Virus record (IMG/VR): IMGVR_UViG_3300030328_000938 | Location: 1 to 60,294 of that record | Length of the DNA stretch: 60,294 nt | Strand: one strand, 5' to 3' | DNA from: a virus | Shown: positions 22,616-31,173 of the stretch, piece after piece | Layout: each line of letters opens with the position of its first letter | Numbering within the stretch: position 1 is the first letter of the stretch | Notes under the pieces: generated by a model | Told to the model about the DNA's origin: nothing | Database searches by the model: none | The model's input: the letters and a program-made list of their open reading frames with translations, nothing else | Made by a program: the position numbers and the translations under genes

Positions 22616-23803
22616 ATGGCAACATGGAAAAGAGTCCTGACAGATGCAGACATTGGAACTAATGTCAATGGTCAAATAGGGACAGATACCGACTTAGATA
22701 CATCTACTGCTGAAGTAGTAGACCAGATTAATGTAACTGATGGTGTAATATCATCAATGAGTAAGAGAACCCTTACTCTTGCAAACTTAGGGTACACAGG
22801 AGCGACTAACGCTAATGCCTATACTCACCCTACTTTTGATGGAGATGATATTAACATCGACACAGGTGCTTTAACAGGTCAAACAGTAATATCTGATTTA
22901 GATTTCAATGTTACAACAAATGGCGATGGTCATGTTACAGACGCTAACGCTAGTATCGCTACTAGAGAGTTAACATTATCTGACTTAGGTTATACGGGTG
23001 CAACCAACGCTCAAGCGGGTACGGTTACATCAGTAGGCTCAGGAACTGGATTGACTGGAACAGTTACAGGAAGTGGAAGCATTAGTCTTAATTTTGGTGC
23101 TTTAGGAACTGTTACTACTTGGCAAAAAGGTGATGCTAGTAATGACTTAGATTCTCTTATAGTATATGATGACTCAGCAGGTGCAGCGAAACAAGCCTTT
23201 TTTGGAGACATTCCAGTATCAATGTTTAACAATGATGCAAACTATGGCGTAGGTTCAGGTGACATCACAGGAGTAACAATTACAACTGACACAGGTGGTG
23301 CTTCTAAGATGAATGACACTGGTGGAAGTGCTGATTTTACAATAGTCGGTGGTGGTGGAGTAGGTGTAACTAATCTTGGTAATACTGCAACCGTTGCAGT
23401 TGATACTTCAGTAGTAAGAACATCAGGAACTCAAACTATAGCAGGTAACAAATCATTTTCAAATAATGTAGTTATAAGTGGTAACTTAACAGTTAGTGGA
23501 ACTTCAACATCGATAAATACTGAAACCATTGAATTGGCTGATAACAATATCGTATTAAATAGTAACGCTTCAGGTACTCCTAGTGAGGATTGTGGTATTA
23601 CTGTTGAAAGAGGTAGTAGTTCTAATGTAGAATTACATTGGGATGAAAGTGAAGACTATTGGGCAATCAAAGGTACAGGTGTTACTGCAAGAGTAATGGA
23701 AGCACAAGTCGCAAGTGGTGTACCAAGTGGTGATGCAAATGGTGTTGGTTCTTTTTACATGAACTCAGGGAGTAGTCACGACTTATACATAAGAACAGCG
23801 TAA
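22616..23803 (+). CDS. Tail fibre-like structural protein (MATWK family)
   Basis: A 395-residue protein starting MATWKRVLTDADIGTNVNG. It has internal repeats (LTLANLGYTGATNANAY and LTLSDLGYTGATNAQAG) and a C-terminal unit shared with other fibres here (NNVVISGNLTVSGTSTSINT, ELADNNIVLNSNASGTPSED). It ends in a strand-rich domain (YWAIKGTGVTARVMEAQV). The shared N-terminus with the 383-residue protein suggests a common docking site on the tail. Confidence 0.68.
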   Translation: MATWKRVLTDADIGTNVNGQIGTDTDLDTSTAEVVDQINVTDGVISSMSKRTLTLANLGYTGATNANAYTHPTFDGDDINIDTGALTGQTVISDLDFNVTTNGDGHVTDANASIATRELTLSDLGYTGATNAQAGTVTSVGSGTGLTGTVTGSGSISLNFGALGTVTTWQKGDASNDLDSLIVYDDSAGAAKQAFFGDIPVSMFNNDANYGVGSGDITGVTITTDTGGASKMNDTGGSADFTIVGGGGVGVTNLGNTATVAVDTSVVRTSGTQTIAGNKSFSNNVVISGNLTVSGTSTSINTETIELADNNIVLNSNASGTPSEDCGITVERGSSSNVELHWDESEDYWAIKGTGVTARVMEAQVASGVPSGDANGVGSFYMNSGSSHDLYIRTA

Positions 23804-23820
23804 AATAAAAAGGAGGGGAA

Positions 23821-23991
23821 ATGAAGAAGAAGTTAGAGGCAAGTGAATGGATGTTCATAATCAAATCTTTACAAGCAATTAGCATAACAGGAAAAGATGC
23901 TAGAGGATTTGTAAACATATTAGATAAAGTAGAACACCAATGCCAACTTTCAATCGAAAGAGAAAATAAAGAAGCACAAGGTAAAGAGTAA
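23821..23991 (+). CDS. Small helical protein between fibre genes (copy 2)
   Basis: A 56-residue protein behind AGGAGG: MKKKLEASEWMFIIKSLQAI then SITGKDARGFVNILDKVEHQ. It aligns by eye with the 66-residue protein at 22415 (hydrophobic helix, A-I-S-x-x-GK turn, second helix with I/L-x-x-K), although identity is low. Its stop overlaps the next fibre ATG (TAATGG). Confidence 0.5.
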   Translation: MKKKLEASEWMFIIKSLQAISITGKDARGFVNILDKVEHQCQLSIERENKEAQGKE

Positions 23992-25142
23992 TGGCAACAT
24001 GGAAAAAAATACTTACTAAGGGTTCGAGTAATGAGATTACTTCAACCGAGTTAGCAAGTGGATGTATAGACCATCCTTCTTTTCTAGCTTCTAATGTTGT
24101 AGGTGCTGACGCGATAGACGCTAACGCAGTTGGAGCATCTGAATTAAAAGTAAGTGGGAATGGTAGTAGTTCTCAGTTTTTAAGGTCTGATGGAGATGGA
24201 ACATTTACTTGGGCAACTCCTAGTAATGATAATACAACTTATAGTTTATCAGCGGGAGATAATTCACCTGCAGCGTATGTTACTTTAACTCCAAGTTCAG
24301 GTTCTGCACAAAATGTAGAACTTACTGAAGGAGATTTGCATTATTCAGTAAGTGGTAATAGTATTACTGCGAGTATCGCAGGTAATGCAATAGGCTCATC
24401 TGAGATTGCTAGTGGAGCAGTTGGATTATCTGAAATGGCAGATGACTCAGTTAGGTCAGATGAATTAGATACTTCAAATACACCTACTAGTGGCTACTTT
24501 CTACAATTTGCACCAACATCAACTGGAATCCATTGGATGCCAATTAATAATGGAGTTTGGAGTGGAACAGATTTAGCAATAACTAATGGTGGTACTGGTG
24601 CTTCTTCTGCTATAGACGCTAGAACTAATCTTGGTTTAGGAGGAATGGCAACAAAAGATGAAATCAAATTTATTTTATTCCAAAAAAGTGCAAGATTCTA
24701 TCTAAAGTATGGTAATTATTATGTTCCTTCAACATCATACGGACCAGATTATTACCAATACTCTCAAACTTTTAGTTCTACGAGTCCGACTACTGCTTGG
24801 TTAGCAACTTATCATCCTATGATATATGTACCTTTTACTTGTACAATAGAACAAGTTTATATGACTGGATATATAACTAATACTGAAACCGTACAAATGT
24901 CCTTAATGAAAGGCACTCCTAGTTGGAATGGTACTGGTACTACAACATTGACTGCTCATTCATGTATTAATACTTCGTTTACAACAGGTCAAATAACTAG
25001 AAGAGGAGCGAGTAATTTAAATCTTTCTTGTGCTAAAGGAGATATACTAGTGCCTACTTGGAGAAAATCCACAAATACCTTTTCAAGTACTACGAGGTAC
25101 TTTTATGGTAATTTAGTTATAACGGCAAAGAAAAACGCTTAG
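23991..25142 (+). CDS. Tail fibre-like structural protein with distinct C-terminal head
   Basis: A 383-residue protein starting MATWKKILTKGSSNEITST. Residues to about 220 are shaft-like (SSSQFLRSDGDGTFTWATP, GEGDLHYS-type units, GGTGASSAIDARTNLGLGG). From about residue 225 a different, aromatic-rich domain begins (SARFYLKYGNYYVPSTSYG, WLATYHPMIYVPFTCTIEQV) and ends in SSTTRYFYGNLVITAKKNA, a beta-sandwich-like head. A receptor- or polysaccharide-binding role is plausible. Confidence 0.65.
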   Translation: MATWKKILTKGSSNEITSTELASGCIDHPSFLASNVVGADAIDANAVGASELKVSGNGSSSQFLRSDGDGTFTWATPSNDNTTYSLSAGDNSPAAYVTLTPSSGSAQNVELTEGDLHYSVSGNSITASIAGNAIGSSEIASGAVGLSEMADDSVRSDELDTSNTPTSGYFLQFAPTSTGIHWMPINNGVWSGTDLAITNGGTGASSAIDARTNLGLGGMATKDEIKFILFQKSARFYLKYGNYYVPSTSYGPDYYQYSQTFSSTSPTTAWLATYHPMIYVPFTCTIEQVYMTGYITNTETVQMSLMKGTPSWNGTGTTTLTAHSCINTSFTTGQITRRGASNLNLSCAKGDILVPTWRKSTNTFSSTTRYFYGNLVITAKKNA

Positions 25143-25152
25143 GAGTTATTAA

Positions 25153-26013
25153 ATGGCTAGACCTACAAAATTTTCAGGAATAAAGAAATCATCTATTAGT
25201 GAAATAGCAGATACCGATATAGAAAATAAGATTACTGAGTTTGAGTCTTTTAGAAGTAAGCACGATGACGACTATGTTACTGCTTTAGTACATAAGTTAA
25301 TGACAAAATGCGATGAGATTGTAGATGATGTAGATACTATTTCATTGACACCCGGTCCAAAGGGAGATACTGGAAATACTGGTGCAAAAGGCGATACTGG
25401 AAGTCAAGGAATACAAGGAATACAAGGACCAGCAGGTGCTAAGGGCGACACTGGTGATACAGGCGCGGCAGGTTCAGATGGTTCAAATGGTTCACAAGGT
25501 ATTCAAGGAGTTAAGGGAGACAAGGGAGATACTGGCGATACTGGTCCACAAGGTGCTACCGGTCCACAGGGAGCGACTGGTGCTACAGGTGCTGCGGGAG
25601 CAGACGGAAGTGATGGTTCTGATGGTGCTGATGGCTCTGATGGTGCAACTGGTGCGACTGGTCCACAAGGAGCTACTGGCTCACAAGGTCCGAAGGGTGA
25701 TAAAGGAGATACTGGAGATACAGGTGCCGCAGGTTCTAATGGAACTAATGGTACTAATGGTAGCAATGGTGCAAAAGGGGACAAAGGAGATAAAGGAGAC
25801 ACGGGTGCTACGGGAGCAACTGGTCCTCAAGGTGCAACTGGTCCCGCCGGAGCTGATGGAGCAGACGGAGCTGATGGCTCAGATGCCTCGGTAAGTGGTT
25901 ACTCAGGAAAGCTAACAGTTGTTGTATCAGCAAGTTATAGTAGTAAAACTGGATTAAGCACCACTACAAAAGAATTAACAATAGCCAATGGCTTAATATC
26001 AGGTATTAAATAA
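25153..26013 (+). CDS. Collagen-like fibre protein
   Basis: A 286-residue protein. After a helical N-terminus (ISEIADTDIENKITEFESF) come about 180 residues of Gly-X-Y triplets (GPKGDTGNTGAKGDTG, GPQGATGPQGATG) and a short beta C-terminus that could nucleate trimers. Gly-X-Y runs in phages form collagen-type triple helices in fibres. The triplets use GGT, GGA and GGC interchangeably, which limits DNA-level recombination. Lys/Asp and Gln/Ala patterns repeat, giving internal near-repeats of 9-18 residues. Confidence 0.85.
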   Translation: MARPTKFSGIKKSSISEIADTDIENKITEFESFRSKHDDDYVTALVHKLMTKCDEIVDDVDTISLTPGPKGDTGNTGAKGDTGSQGIQGIQGPAGAKGDTGDTGAAGSDGSNGSQGIQGVKGDKGDTGDTGPQGATGPQGATGATGAAGADGSDGSDGADGSDGATGATGPQGATGSQGPKGDKGDTGDTGAAGSNGTNGTNGSNGAKGDKGDKGDTGATGATGPQGATGPAGADGADGADGSDASVSGYSGKLTVVVSASYSSKTGLSTTTKELTIANGLISGIK

Positions 26014-26032
26014 AGGAGTAGGGAGATAAATT

Positions 26033-26242
26033 ATGGCAACACATAAAGTAAAATCAGGTCAAGATGGTATTGACTGGAAAGATAAAGTAATCACTAGAGG
26101 GGATTCATCTGAAGAGGAATTAACTTATAATCAAGTTGAGGAACAATTAAACCAAGAAAAAGTATGGTTGAAGATGAATCAGGATAAGATTAAAGATTTA
26201 GAAGAAAAATTAAAAAGAATACAAGCAGTAGCAGATAAGTAA
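26033..26242 (+). CDS. Small coiled-coil protein
   Basis: A 69-residue protein, MATHKVKSGQDGIDWKDKV then an acidic-basic coiled coil (NQEKVWLKMNQDKIKDLEEK). It lies between the collagen-like gene and the membrane-protein cluster. It is possibly a fibre chaperone or minor structural component. No family is recognised. Confidence 0.5.
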   Translation: MATHKVKSGQDGIDWKDKVITRGDSSEEELTYNQVEEQLNQEKVWLKMNQDKIKDLEEKLKRIQAVADK

Positions 26243-26247
26243 GGATA

Positions 26248-26517
26248 ATGGCACACAAGAAGGATGAAACAGCACTAAGAGATATAGGAATAATAATTGG
26301 AATATTCGTAGTCCTATTTTTCTTATTAGTACCACTAGGGTGTTCTGGTTGGTCAATCATGGGTTACGACATATCGCCTAATGATAGCACCTCAGTAGCA
26401 ATCATAGACCAAGATAGTATAATTCATAGATATTTACACCCAGTATTAATCTTAGAAGATAACTGGTGTGAAGAGCATAAGATTTGGGAAAGAGTCGAAA
26501 GGTTGGTAGGTGAGTGA
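26248..26517 (+). CDS. Single-pass membrane protein, lysis-module candidate
   Basis: An 89-residue protein. After a charged start (MAHKKDETALRDIG) comes a strong hydrophobic segment (IIIGIFVVLFFLLVPLGCSG), then a soluble domain of about 60 residues. The cysteine after LVPLG is lipobox-like but has proline at -3, so lipid modification is uncertain. The topology could be that of an outer spanin or an inner-membrane lysis protein. It overlaps the next gene. Confidence 0.45.
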   Translation: MAHKKDETALRDIGIIIGIFVVLFFLLVPLGCSGWSIMGYDISPNDSTSVAIIDQDSIIHRYLHPVLILEDNWCEEHKIWERVERLVGE

Positions 26518-26812
26518 GCAAGACAAACCTAAGACGGCAAGGAGCTATCGTGGAACTATGGTCGATGACAACGCTGTTATATCTATCAATATTAAGTGGC
26601 TTATCCAGATGTTTGTGGCTCTCGGTGGACTTATTTATTCGTACTATCAAGTTATCACGAGGATTGACGACCTTGAACGAAGACTTAATGAGGCTGATAC
26701 CACAATTACAGAACTTGTCGAAAAACATATAAAAGAAGAAGAGGAGAGATTTACAGAAATGGAAGAGGAACTGAAATGGCATCAGAAACTCTTAAAAAAG
26801 AAGAAGAAATGA
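26510..26812 (+). CDS. Membrane-anchored coiled-coil protein (spanin/holin candidate)
   Basis: A 100-residue protein starting at GTG within the previous gene's end. A short cytoplasmic part precedes one membrane segment (IKWLIQMFVALGGLIYSYY) and a long charged coiled coil (DDLERRLNEADTTITELVEK, then KKKK at the end). N-terminal anchor plus periplasmic coiled coil is the i-spanin shape. Many podovirus holin-like proteins share it, so function is not decided. Confidence 0.5.
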   Translation: MSEQDKPKTARSYRGTMVDDNAVISINIKWLIQMFVALGGLIYSYYQVITRIDDLERRLNEADTTITELVEKHIKEEEERFTEMEEELKWHQKLLKKKKK

Positions 26813-26813
26813 T

Positions 26814-27131
26814 ATGGAAGAATTTTTAGCACTATACTCAGAAGCAGGAATGATAGGCGTTGTTGGAGCAATGTTTGTCTTCATGGTATATCAAAATGCA
26901 AAACGAGCAGAGAGACAAGAAGAAGCTCTTGCATCTCTTAAGGTAGAAAACGAGGGACAGTCAAAAGATTTAGAGAATATTGAATCTATTGTGCTTAAAT
27001 TCTTAGATAGATGGAACAGGTCTGATGAGACACGAGACAGAAGGCACGAAGAAATGGTAAGAGAAATTAATGACCTAAGTGATGTTCTAATGGAAATCAA
27101 AGGGTCTGTATCTAGAATAAATGGAAAGTAA
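26814..27131 (+). CDS. Membrane-anchored coiled-coil protein (second copy of the type)
   Basis: A 105-residue protein: short acidic start (MEEFLALYSEAG), one membrane segment (MIGVVGAMFVFMVYQ), then a helix (KRAERQEEALASLKVEN) and further coiled coil (ESIVLKFLDRWNRSDETRDR). It is the same architecture as the preceding gene without clear sequence identity. Candidate holin, spanin or tail-channel peptide. Confidence 0.5.
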   Translation: MEEFLALYSEAGMIGVVGAMFVFMVYQNAKRAERQEEALASLKVENEGQSKDLENIESIVLKFLDRWNRSDETRDRRHEEMVREINDLSDVLMEIKGSVSRINGK

Positions 27132-27142
27132 AGGAGAGTAAA

Positions 27143-27325
27143 ATGAAACAAGATAAATCAAAAGATGAACTAAAACAAGTAGAAGCAAGGGATATAAACC
27201 TAGATGAGCAAATGAAACAGATAGAAACACAAATTGCTGAATTAAGAGGTGTACATAATTACTTGAAATCTCTACAATCAAATGGTGCATCTGTTGTAAT
27301 GAAAGTAGAAGATGACAAGAAATAA
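27143..27325 (+). CDS. Small soluble coiled-coil protein
   Basis: A 60-residue charged helix (INLDEQMKQIETQIAELRG) with no membrane segment, behind AAAGGAGAG. It overlaps the next gene by 14 bases. It may pair with the membrane-anchored coiled coils on either side. No family is recognised. Confidence 0.5.
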   Translation: MKQDKSKDELKQVEARDINLDEQMKQIETQIAELRGVHNYLKSLQSNGASVVMKVEDDKK

Positions 27326-27548
27326 AGACTGCGAATGGTGTACTAATGTTCAGCAAACTCTTGGAGAGTTGAACGCTCACCACAAGAATATATATCATCA
27401 TATTAAAAGAATCGATGACCACCTTCGAGGTATCAATGGTTCTGTTCATAGGCATGATGTTATATTGTCTAAATGGAAAGGCATTTCTATTGGAGTAATT
27501 GGAATGTCTACTGCTATCTCTACAGTTATTAGTTATCTTATTAAATAG
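27312..27548 (+). CDS. XhlA-like membrane protein (holin/haemolysin candidate)
   Basis: A 78-residue protein with a CEWC pair at the start, a His-rich amphipathic helix (HHKNIYHHIKRIDDHLRG), RHDVILSKWKG, then a C-terminal membrane segment (ISIGVIGMSTAISTVISYLI). A soluble coiled coil followed by one C-terminal transmembrane helix is the layout of XhlA-type proteins that assist holins. A tail or fibre-associated membrane role is the alternative. Confidence 0.5.
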   Translation: MTRNKDCEWCTNVQQTLGELNAHHKNIYHHIKRIDDHLRGINGSVHRHDVILSKWKGISIGVIGMSTAISTVISYLIK

Positions 27549-27556
27549 GAGTGAAT

Positions 27557-27718
27557 ATGGATATTTCACAATGGTTAATGGAAAACTGGGAGTATGTAGC
27601 TATCGCTATTCTTCTGCTAGATAAAGCAGTAGCACTTTCTCCAATGAAACAAGATGACCTAATCTGGGCATCTGTAAAAGGTGCAATAATGAAACTAGCA
27701 GGAAAGGATAAGAAGTAA
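27557..27718 (+). CDS. Small hydrophobic protein
   Basis: A 53-residue protein behind AGGAG: MDISQWLMENWEYVAIAILL, then LDKAVALSPMKQDDLIWASV and a basic end. It has one weak membrane helix at the N-terminus. Small proteins of this shape (LxENWxxVxxxxxxxxKxVxxTPxxxDD) occur beside lysis and tail genes in many phages. The stop overlaps the next ATG. Confidence 0.5.
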   Translation: MDISQWLMENWEYVAIAILLLDKAVALSPMKQDDLIWASVKGAIMKLAGKDKK

Positions 27719-27957
27719 TGATAAGCTCATATAAACTACTTGGTAAATTTATCAAGAGACAAAAGCATAATGTTGGAATTGCTAAAGCAGTTGTAGATTT
27801 TGCTAAGTTCGCGGCTAAACTAACTCCTTCTAAGAAAGATGATAAGTTCGTTGCAGACTTAGAGAAGTTCGTTATGAAAGCAGATAAATCAGTTTCTAAA
27901 GCATCTTCAGTTAAAAAAGAAGTTGATGATGTTGTTAAAGCAGTTAAAAAGAAGTAA
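27718..27957 (+). CDS. Small basic helical protein
   Basis: A 79-residue lysine-rich protein (MISSYKLLGKFIKRQKHNVG, AVVDFAKFAAKLTPSKKDD, EVDDVVKAVKKK). Amphipathic helices alternate charge and valine/alanine. It could bind DNA or membrane. It is the last small gene before the tail nozzle. No family is recognised. Confidence 0.5.
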   Translation: MISSYKLLGKFIKRQKHNVGIAKAVVDFAKFAAKLTPSKKDDKFVADLEKFVMKADKSVSKASSVKKEVDDVVKAVKKK

Positions 27958-27960
27958 TAA

Positions 27961-29607
27961 GTGGCAAATCGCTCCCAAAAGCTAAGTGCTTTTCATGGAG
28001 GCTTAAATGACAATAGTGATTCTAGGGACATAGCTGAAGATGAATTAGCAAGTTCAATAGACTTAGCAATTAATCGGATAGGTAGAGTAGGAGTTATAGG
28101 CTCTGAAGGAACTGCCTTAACGAATCTTGCTTCTGTAGATATTAAGCCTTTAACTGGCTATGGTATGTTTTACTTTAGCACAGATAGAGATAAAAATGGT
28201 AATTTAAATTCTGAAGATTGGATTGCCATATATAACTCTGCTGATGGTAAAATGCAATTCTACTATAGAGACAAGTCCTCAGCTAGTCCTAGTCCTAATT
28301 TATGGACATATGTAGATGCTTGGATTAATTTCTCCTCTTATCAACCACTCGCTATACCTAATTTCTATATAGCAGATGGTATACTTAGATATTCAGATGG
28401 AAATTTTGAAGCTGGTAATAATAATAAAGTTCATTATCATGTTGATAACAAATTATTCCAAAGGTCAAGTGCTAATACTACTGTTGATGTTACATCTGTA
28501 TTAACTAAATACAAGGATGAAATAACTGCTCCTGCTAGTGCAGGATATGGGAATATAGTTGTAGGTATGACTGCAGTTCAAAATGAATTTGGAAATGGTC
28601 TTCCTTCTGGCACAACTGTTCATACTGTTGATACATCATCAGACCCTCATATTGTTAAATTAAATCAAGGAGTTAATCAAAACGCAGGTTTCTCTGGTCA
28701 AAACACAACAATAACTGCTGAAGTTAGATTTACTTTAGACAATGTAGTTACTAGAAATGCTTGGGTAAATCGTGAGCAAGAATTAAAAAGTTTTGATGAT
28801 TTAGGAGTATCTATGGCATTAGATGATTCTCAATCAGAAGGTCCAGATGATACTGCTTTAGGAAGCACTGCAGGTAAGATTATACTATCATATTGGAAGG
28901 GTACTGGAGATGACAATGGTAATTGGAATGGTTCTTTTTCATTCGCGGCTTCACCTATATATAAACAAGGAGGTGTCGGACCGATTAGTGAGTTTGATGG
29001 TATAACAAATTTTCATAACGATATGGTTTCGTTTCAAATGCATATAGCAATGGGTAGTACTATCAATGCCACGGCTCATCCTTTTGTAGATGATAGAATA
29101 GAGGGAGTTAGAGTTTGGTTTAGAAGTCACGGTGCTGATAAATGGCACAAGTTAAAAGATTTTGATTTAAAGAAAGGTGGTAAGCATAGGTGGGAAACTT
29201 ATGATGGGAACACTAATAAGGCTTATGGAATATTTGATGGAGCTATTTCTAATCCTGCTGTTGCTGAGTCAGATAGAGAGAGCTATAAAGAAGTTAATAT
29301 GACATTTACTATTACAAATTCTGCACAAGGCTTTAGTGGTCGAAAAGGTTTTATCAGAGTTTGGGGAGTATATAATGAACCTCAATGGTTAAATACATTT
29401 AATAATAACCCTATTGATTTATCATCTTCATCTACGGCTTATACTATGGTAGTTACTATGCCCGGAAATGGAGATAGGGAATTTAGAGTTGAGTTACTTG
29501 ATGAAAGTTTTAATGTTATTAAAAAATCTAGTAAAACTACTATCACTATCGGAGATTCAGGAGACACACCTCCTCCAACTTACAGCGATGACACAAGCTC
29601 TAGTTAA
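27961..29607 (+). CDS. Tail nozzle-like protein, N-terminal part
   Basis: A 548-residue protein starting at GTG. The opening (LSAFHGGLNDNSDSRDIAED, ASSIDLAINRIGRVGVIGSE) is the classic start of tail-nozzle proteins that fold as a beta-propeller below the adaptor. Later come WIAIYNSADGKMQFYY and an inserted immunoglobulin-like domain ending in PTYSDDTSSS. The propeller half that normally follows is missing here and matches the separate protein at 30028-31173. It forms the tail tube exit with the adaptor. The call is based on recognisable family sequence. Confidence 0.68.
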   Translation: MANRSQKLSAFHGGLNDNSDSRDIAEDELASSIDLAINRIGRVGVIGSEGTALTNLASVDIKPLTGYGMFYFSTDRDKNGNLNSEDWIAIYNSADGKMQFYYRDKSSASPSPNLWTYVDAWINFSSYQPLAIPNFYIADGILRYSDGNFEAGNNNKVHYHVDNKLFQRSSANTTVDVTSVLTKYKDEITAPASAGYGNIVVGMTAVQNEFGNGLPSGTTVHTVDTSSDPHIVKLNQGVNQNAGFSGQNTTITAEVRFTLDNVVTRNAWVNREQELKSFDDLGVSMALDDSQSEGPDDTALGSTAGKIILSYWKGTGDDNGNWNGSFSFAASPIYKQGGVGPISEFDGITNFHNDMVSFQMHIAMGSTINATAHPFVDDRIEGVRVWFRSHGADKWHKLKDFDLKKGGKHRWETYDGNTNKAYGIFDGAISNPAVAESDRESYKEVNMTFTITNSAQGFSGRKGFIRVWGVYNEPQWLNTFNNNPIDLSSSSTAYTMVVTMPGNGDREFRVELLDESFNVIKKSSKTTITIGDSGDTPPPTYSDDTSSS

Positions 29608-30028
29608 TGAAGCAAAGGATAAGTTTCCAGACTATGAGTTCTATCTTGTAGGTTCTCTGACTAGAAATAATCCAAAGCCAAACGATATTGATATTGGAAT
29701 AATCCCACCCAAAGGGAGAGCTATGTTAAGTGCATGGGAAAAGGTATTAGAATTTTTTCATAATAAAAAGATAGATAATTTAAGAGTAGATGCTCAAATA
29801 GTACCTGCTTATAGAAGGTTGTTTAGATTAAGTGGACAGGCAGTTAAGCAACTAGCTAATAGTAAAATTTATAGATATGTTTACCATACTGAAATTCCAC
29901 CAAACAAATTAAATACAAAATACTCAAGAGCTTGTGGTAATCTCTGGAGAAAGAAAGTAAATGTAGTCTCTGATAAATATAAAGCAAGAGGATTGCTTGG
30001 TATGGAGTTTACGAATAGGAGATTATAA
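29588..30028 (+). CDS. Minimal nucleotidyltransferase inserted among tail genes
   Basis: A 146-residue protein; I choose ATG 29588 because a longer upstream reading would lie inside the nozzle gene. It has the polymerase-beta-fold signature: helix, LVGSLTRNNPKPNDIDIGII (Gly22-Ser23, Asp33, Asp35) and a third acid in RVDAQIV (Asp68). It would transfer nucleotides to a protein, RNA or small molecule. It overlaps the nozzle part before it (20 bases) and the one after it (1 base), so all three are translated together. Substrate unknown. Confidence 0.72.
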   Translation: MTQALVNEAKDKFPDYEFYLVGSLTRNNPKPNDIDIGIIPPKGRAMLSAWEKVLEFFHNKKIDNLRVDAQIVPAYRRLFRLSGQAVKQLANSKIYRYVYHTEIPPNKLNTKYSRACGNLWRKKVNVVSDKYKARGLLGMEFTNRRL

Positions 30029-31173
30029 TGGCTAAAAAATCAGTAATAAATCCAGGAAAATTTCATTTAGGATATGCATTTGACTTCCCTCCTTATCAGA
30101 ATGAGGAGTATAATGAAGAACATGAAATAAAACAATTAAGATGGAAATCTTCTTGTGTTATGAATAGAAGAGCATATGTAGGCAATGTTAAGATTACAGA
30201 ATACGATGGAACTACTTACACTTTATCTGATTCTGTTTTTAAGTCTAGGACTAATAAGTTTGATTCATTTACCAAAACTAGAAGAATTGATGTAGCAGTT
30301 GGGGACGGAGAAGATATTATTGCATTAGCAGGTTTTGCTGATATGCTTCTTCAGTTTAAACAAACTACATTACACATTATTAATTGTGCAGGAGCATCTG
30401 AGTTCTTAGAAGGTACTTATAAATTTAAAGGAGTTGAACATCCAGCCTCTGTATGTAGTACTGACTTTGGGATTGCTTGGGCAAATAAACATGGAGTATT
30501 TTTCTTTGATGGAAGACAAGTTGAAGATTGCTTTATTAAAAGAGGCGTAAGAAGAATTAAGCCTTCTACATGGTCTACTTTCGCAGGTTCTGATATTTTA
30601 AGAGTTGGCTATCTCCCAGACGAAAGACTCATAATGGTTATCAATGATGATGGAGATACATTTATATATGATATGACTACTAAGTCTTTTACTCAAGGAA
30701 AAACACGAATTAGCGTACATGAAAAGACAAACTTAATTAATATATGGGATGGTACTCTAGTTCTAGGTTCAAATGATGGAACTGGTGATGAGGACTTAGA
30801 TGTTAAACCTATTGAGGCTGTTTCAAGTGCTACTGATAGTGGTAATTTTTATCTCTTAACAAGGCAAGTAGATGGGACATCTCCTACTCAAGAGAAGAAA
30901 TGGAAGAAAGTTTATGTAACATATAGAAACGCAGGTTCGGCTAAAGTAGAATTATCTTATAAAGGCATTAGTAAGAAGGATGGAGAAAGTGCTTTTATTC
31001 CTGTTACTGAGGCTTTTGAAAATAGTGGAAATTGGGAAACAACAGGATTTAAAATTGGTACAAATGCCTATACTATGCAAATTGAAATAAAGCCTAAGTC
31101 TGGTCAACAGATACCTTACAATTTTGAAATTAATGATATAACATTGGTCTATAGAGATAAGAGTGTAAAGTAA
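30028..31173 (+). CDS. Tail nozzle-like protein, C-terminal part
   Basis: A 381-residue beta-propeller protein. MNRRAYVGNVKITEYDG, RIDVAVGDGEDIIALAGFAD, LLQFKQTTLHIINCAGASEF, VCSTDFGIAWANKHGVFFFD and RVGYLPDERLIMVI are blade motifs found in the C-terminal half of podovirus nozzle proteins. It starts cleanly with its own ATG (TAATGG), so it is expressed as a separate chain and must assemble with the 548-residue part. It ends overlapping the large fibre. Confidence 0.7.
   Translation: MAKKSVINPGKFHLGYAFDFPPYQNEEYNEEHEIKQLRWKSSCVMNRRAYVGNVKITEYDGTTYTLSDSVFKSRTNKFDSFTKTRRIDVAVGDGEDIIALAGFADMLLQFKQTTLHIINCAGASEFLEGTYKFKGVEHPASVCSTDFGIAWANKHGVFFFDGRQVEDCFIKRGVRRIKPSTWSTFAGSDILRVGYLPDERLIMVINDDGDTFIYDMTTKSFTQGKTRISVHEKTNLINIWDGTLVLGSNDGTGDEDLDVKPIEAVSSATDSGNFYLLTRQVDGTSPTQEKKWKKVYVTYRNAGSAKVELSYKGISKKDGESAFIPVTEAFENSGNWETTGFKIGTNAYTMQIEIKPKSGQQIPYNFEINDITLVYRDKSVK

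Noticed and set aside
25382-25894. Second gene inside the collagen-like fibre, and its antisense twin at 25503-25802
   Set aside because: Both are side products of the Gly-X-Y codon repeats (GGN triplets) and have no ribosome site or independent composition.
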